Source of the DNA: Sporosarcina sp. FSL W7-1349
GTDB lineage: Bacteria > Bacillota > Bacilli > Bacillales_A > Planococcaceae
DNA: 64,000 bases
Reading direction: 5' to 3'
Assembly (NCBI RefSeq): GCF_038003045.1
Contig: NZ_JBBOOK010000001.1
Location: forward strand, 558,001-622,000
The notes under the pieces were generated by a model, which was not told the DNA's origin, ran no database searches, and saw nothing but the letters and a program-made list of their open reading frames with translations. Position 1 is the first letter of the stretch. Each line of letters begins with the position of its first letter. Positions 61,209 through 64,000 of this stretch are shown piece by piece. The position numbers and the translations under genes are program-made.

Positions 61209-62906
61209 TTGTTAAGCGAACTATCCATTCAAAACTTTGCTATTATTGAAAAGTTGGAAGTTACATTTCAAGATGGATTAACCGTGTTAACAGGGGAAAC
61301 GGGTGCGGGAAAGTCCATCATCATTGACGCTGTCCAATTGCTCGCAGGCGGGCGGGGATCCCAGGAATTCATCCGCCATGGTGCCAAAAAGGCTGAACTG
61401 GAAGGGATGTTCACAATCGACGATCCCGATCATCCGGTCCTTGCGAAAATGAACGATATCGGCATCGAAACGGAAGATGGCGTCGTGATTTTACGCCGGG
61501 ATTTGAATGCAAACGGGAAAACGGTTTGCCGAGTGAACGGTAAATTGGTGACAATTGCTAATTTAAGAGAAATTGGTTCCCAGCTCATTGATATCCATGG
61601 CCAACATGAAAACCAGGAACTGATGCTTGAAAAAAGACATATCCATCTGCTTGACCATTTTGCGGGAGAACGACTCGTACGTACATACGAAGATTACACT
61701 GAACTTTATGAACGTTATCGAAAGCTGAAACGCAAGCTGGAGATGGCCGATGAAAATGAGCAGCAAGTAGCCCAACGGATTGATCTGTATTCGTTCCAGT
61801 TGAAAGAAATCGATGCCGCTTCCCTCGTTATCGGAGAGGAAGAGGAACTGGAAGAAGAAAAGCGGAAGCTGCAGAATTTCAATCGGCTTTTTGAACGGTT
61901 GAATACGGCTTATGAATCGATCAGTGGGGATACGCATGCTTTGGATTGGCTTGGATCCGCAATGAGCGACTTAGAGGATGCGGCATCCGTCGATAAAAAT
62001 TTGCAATCCCATGCAGAAGTAATTGCGACTAGCTTCTATTCCTTGCAAGATACTGCACATGAATTAAAAAACATCTTGGACGATATGGAGTTCGATCCAA
62101 ATCGTCTGGAAGCTGTAGAAGATCGCCTCGCCTTGCTCACTTCATTGAAACGGAAATATGGCAAAACGATCGAGGATATCGTTCTGTATCGGGAACAAAT
62201 TGCAGAAGAACTCGATAATTTGGTCAGCCGGGATGAACGGATGGCGGAAGGGCAGGAAAAACTGAGACAATTGGCCCAGGACCTGGAAGTAGAAGCAGAA
62301 GAATTGTCCATCATTCGACAAGATTCGGCCGGTCTCTTGGAACAAGCGGTAATGGAACAGTTGAAACAGCTCCATATGGAAAAAGCGGTATTTCAAGTGG
62401 AGATCAACAGGAGACCTGTCGGACACTTCGATCGACACGGGATCGATGACGTGCAATTCCTCATTTCCACGAATGTGGGCGAACCGCTGAAACCTTTAGC
62501 GAAAGTTGCATCGGGTGGAGAACTTTCACGGCTCATGCTCGCCTTAAAAACGATCTTTTCCAAACACCAAGGGATTACCTCCATCATTTTTGACGAGGTG
62601 GATACGGGAGTCAGTGGAAGGGTTGCCCAAGCGATCGCGGAAAAGATTGCGACGATTGCAATCCATTCCCAAGTGCTCTGTATATCGCATTTGCCGCAGG
62701 TCGCTGCGATGGCAGACCACCATTACTTGATCAAAAAAGAAGTGAAGGATGAGCGTACGAGCACGGCGATCCACGATATTGACCGCTCACAAAGGATTGA
62801 AGAGGTCTCACGCATGTTATCCGGCACGGAGATTACCCCACTCACTTTACAACATGCAGACGAATTGTTGAAAATGGCAGTAGAAAGAAAAAAATCCTTT
62901 CGTTGA
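61209..62906 (+). CDS. recN: DNA repair protein RecN
   Basis: A 565-aa SMC-like ATPase that acts early at double-strand breaks. Walker A is LTGETGAGKSIIIDA, followed by an extended coiled-coil middle (about 155-370), the ABC signature KVASGGELSRLMLALK, and Walker B with SIIFDEVDTGVSG. TTG 61209 follows AGAGGTGAG. The argR-recN order is conserved in Firmicutes. Confidence 0.97.
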   Translation: MLSELSIQNFAIIEKLEVTFQDGLTVLTGETGAGKSIIIDAVQLLAGGRGSQEFIRHGAKKAELEGMFTIDDPDHPVLAKMNDIGIETEDGVVILRRDLNANGKTVCRVNGKLVTIANLREIGSQLIDIHGQHENQELMLEKRHIHLLDHFAGERLVRTYEDYTELYERYRKLKRKLEMADENEQQVAQRIDLYSFQLKEIDAASLVIGEEEELEEEKRKLQNFNRLFERLNTAYESISGDTHALDWLGSAMSDLEDAASVDKNLQSHAEVIATSFYSLQDTAHELKNILDDMEFDPNRLEAVEDRLALLTSLKRKYGKTIEDIVLYREQIAEELDNLVSRDERMAEGQEKLRQLAQDLEVEAEELSIIRQDSAGLLEQAVMEQLKQLHMEKAVFQVEINRRPVGHFDRHGIDDVQFLISTNVGEPLKPLAKVASGGELSRLMLALKTIFSKHQGITSIIFDEVDTGVSGRVAQAIAEKIATIAIHSQVLCISHLPQVAAMADHHYLIKKEVKDERTSTAIHDIDRSQRIEEVSRMLSGTEITPLTLQHADELLKMAVERKKSFR

Positions 62907-62945
62907 GACGTGCACCGAAAATGTATGCACGTCCTTCTATTGCTC
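62907..62945 (+). terminator. Probable terminator after recN
   Basis: GACGTGCA / TGCACGTC, an 8-bp perfect stem with an 11-nt loop, followed by a pyrimidine-rich CTTCTATTGC stretch in place of a clean T-run. Confidence 0.6.
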
Positions 62946-63012
62946 ATTTTATCCTCTCATAACATTCCCGCGAACGGACATACCAATAGTATCTTACAGC
63001 GGGAGGTGAACC

Positions 63013-63981
63013 ATGGGATGGAATAGACAATTGAAAATCGGCGTATCGTTGTTCTTCCTGTTCATTTTTTTGCCATTCTCTTCGAGTGCGGCACTTGCAC
63101 AACATGACAGCCTGATTCCGATGGGACACTCGATCGGCATAAAAATGGATCTCTCAGGTGTTTTTGTTACAAATGATGTGATGATCGACAAAGACAACTG
63201 GCTAAAGGCCGGGGATTTGATCGAACAAGTCGAGGACTATTCGGTCGGAGTCCTCAACGAATTCGAGAAAGCCGTCTCCTCCATCAAAGGGGAACAGGAA
63301 ATTACATTGCAAGTCCTCCGTAACGGAGAACCGAGCAAAATTTTGGCGGACACCGGGGCAATGAAGCGTCTCATTCCATTCCTTAAAGACCGTACGGAAG
63401 GGACAGGGACTCTGACGTATGTTGATCCGGAAAAGATGACATACGGCGCTCTCGGTCATCAGATTATCGACAGTTCTCTGAAATCGCCGCCTTTATTCAA
63501 AACGGGGTCCATTTATCTGTCGGAAATTGGGCAAATTAAAAAAAGTGTGCCTGGCATTCCCGGCTATAAAATCTCTACGATTGTGGACGATGAAAAACTT
63601 TTAGGGACGATCAACCGCAATAGCGTTTACGGAATTTTTGGATCGTGGAAAGACACTTCTAGAAAAGTGTTGGCGGAACCGTTAGAGATTATGCACGCCA
63701 GTGATCTCAAATTGGGTGAGGCCATGATTTATACGACTGTGAAGGGAACGGAAGTGGAATCCTTTTCCATTCGTATTACTAAAATCGAGAAGGAACAATT
63801 TCACTTTGTCATGACCGATCCGAAGTTATTGGAAGCGACCGGCGGCATCTTACAAGGCATGAGTGGAAGTCCCGTTATTCAGAACGGAAAATTTGCAGGC
63901 GCTATCACCCATATGTTCGTCGATGAGCCCAAAAAAGGAGCAGGCCTTTTCTTGGAAACGATGAGAAACGGGGAAAAATAG
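63013..63981 (+). CDS. spoIVB: SpoIVB sporulation signalling serine peptidase (S55)
   Basis: Made in the forespore, it triggers pro-sigma-K processing by cleaving SpoIVFA. In its 322 aa there are a signal-anchor helix (about 7-29), a PDZ domain (about 40-115), and the S55 peptidase domain with the catalytic His149 (GALGHQII), Asp269 (MTDPKLLEATGGI) and Ser284 (LQGMSGSPVIQ). It is shorter than the 426-aa B. subtilis protein, mainly at the N-terminal side. ATG 63013 follows GGGAGGTG. A sigma-G promoter is expected in 62940-63000 but was not resolved. Confidence 0.93.
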   Translation: MGWNRQLKIGVSLFFLFIFLPFSSSAALAQHDSLIPMGHSIGIKMDLSGVFVTNDVMIDKDNWLKAGDLIEQVEDYSVGVLNEFEKAVSSIKGEQEITLQVLRNGEPSKILADTGAMKRLIPFLKDRTEGTGTLTYVDPEKMTYGALGHQIIDSSLKSPPLFKTGSIYLSEIGQIKKSVPGIPGYKISTIVDDEKLLGTINRNSVYGIFGSWKDTSRKVLAEPLEIMHASDLKLGEAMIYTTVKGTEVESFSIRITKIEKEQFHFVMTDPKLLEATGGILQGMSGSPVIQNGKFAGAITHMFVDEPKKGAGLFLETMRNGEK

Positions 63982-64000
63982 CGATTTGGAGAGCCAACCC

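Overview
The window looks like a chromosome segment from an endospore-forming, low-to-moderate GC Firmicute, most likely a Bacillaceae or Planococcaceae (Sporosarcina-like) member. The evidence is Gram-positive ribosome-binding sites, frequent TTG/GTG starts, sigma-A promoters, rho-independent terminators, spoIIIA and spoIVB genes, and a gene order that follows the Bacillus subtilis block gcvPA-gcvPB-yqhL-lipM-yqhQ-yqhR-papA-efp-spoIIIA-accBC-yqhY-nusB-folD-xseAB-ispA-dxs-yqxC-ahrC-recN-spoIVB. The gene-order comparison is from memory.

Region 1 (1-2.5 kb): the 3' part of gcvPA and complete gcvPB (glycine cleavage P-protein), ending at a terminator.

Region 2 (about 2.6-37.6 kb): an accessory catabolic and transport block sits between gcvPB and yqhL, which are close neighbours in B. 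subtilis. It holds aroD and aroK; a GntR regulator with a CaiB-type CoA-transferase and an HMG-CoA-lyase-like enzyme; two aldehyde dehydrogenases; two nearly identical thiamine-diphosphate enzymes; a xylose-isomerase-like TIM barrel; a TRAP and a TTT transporter, each with a lipoprotein binding protein; two zinc alcohol dehydrogenases; a Gfo/Idh/MocA oxidoreductase; a permease; LacI, IclR and LysR regulators; a nonsense-interrupted aldo/keto reductase; a divergent type II dehydroquinase; a class I CoA-transferase, MaoC hydratase, ketopantoate-reductase-like protein and VOC protein; and a ChrA transporter. Eight copies or variants of TTAGATCGATCTAA lie upstream of four transcription units and of lacI, which outlines a LacI regulon. 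CcpA cre-like sites accompany both transporter operons. Two copies of a second operator, GGGCTAACCAGTnGTCCGTT, lie at the same distance from the promoters of gntR and of the aldo/keto reductase. The substrate cannot be read from sequence; a cyclitol, polyol or hydroxy-acid carbon source entering as an anion is a reasonable guess.

Region 3 (37.6-46.9 kb): yqhL (rhodanese fold without the catalytic Cys), lipM, and an adenosylcobalamin-dependent ribonucleotide reductase gene preceded by two NrdR boxes. The reductase gene is split by a 1159-nt group I intron that encodes an HNH endonuclease. Then come two small membrane or lipoprotein genes, yqhQ, yqhR and papA. The aroQ gene found between yqhR and papA in B. 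subtilis is absent here.

Region 4 (46.9-50.4 kb): efp and a reduced spoIIIA operon. spoIIIAA and spoIIIAB are missing, SpoIIIAE is short, and SpoIIIAF is cut to 59 residues.

Region 5 (50.4-64 kb): accB-accC-yqhY; a DUF5316-like small protein; nusB-folD-xseA-xseB-ispA; a structured putative RNA and a triple 63-bp repeat; dxs-tlyA-argR-recN; and spoIVB. These serve fatty-acid, folate and isoprenoid synthesis, repair and sporulation signalling.
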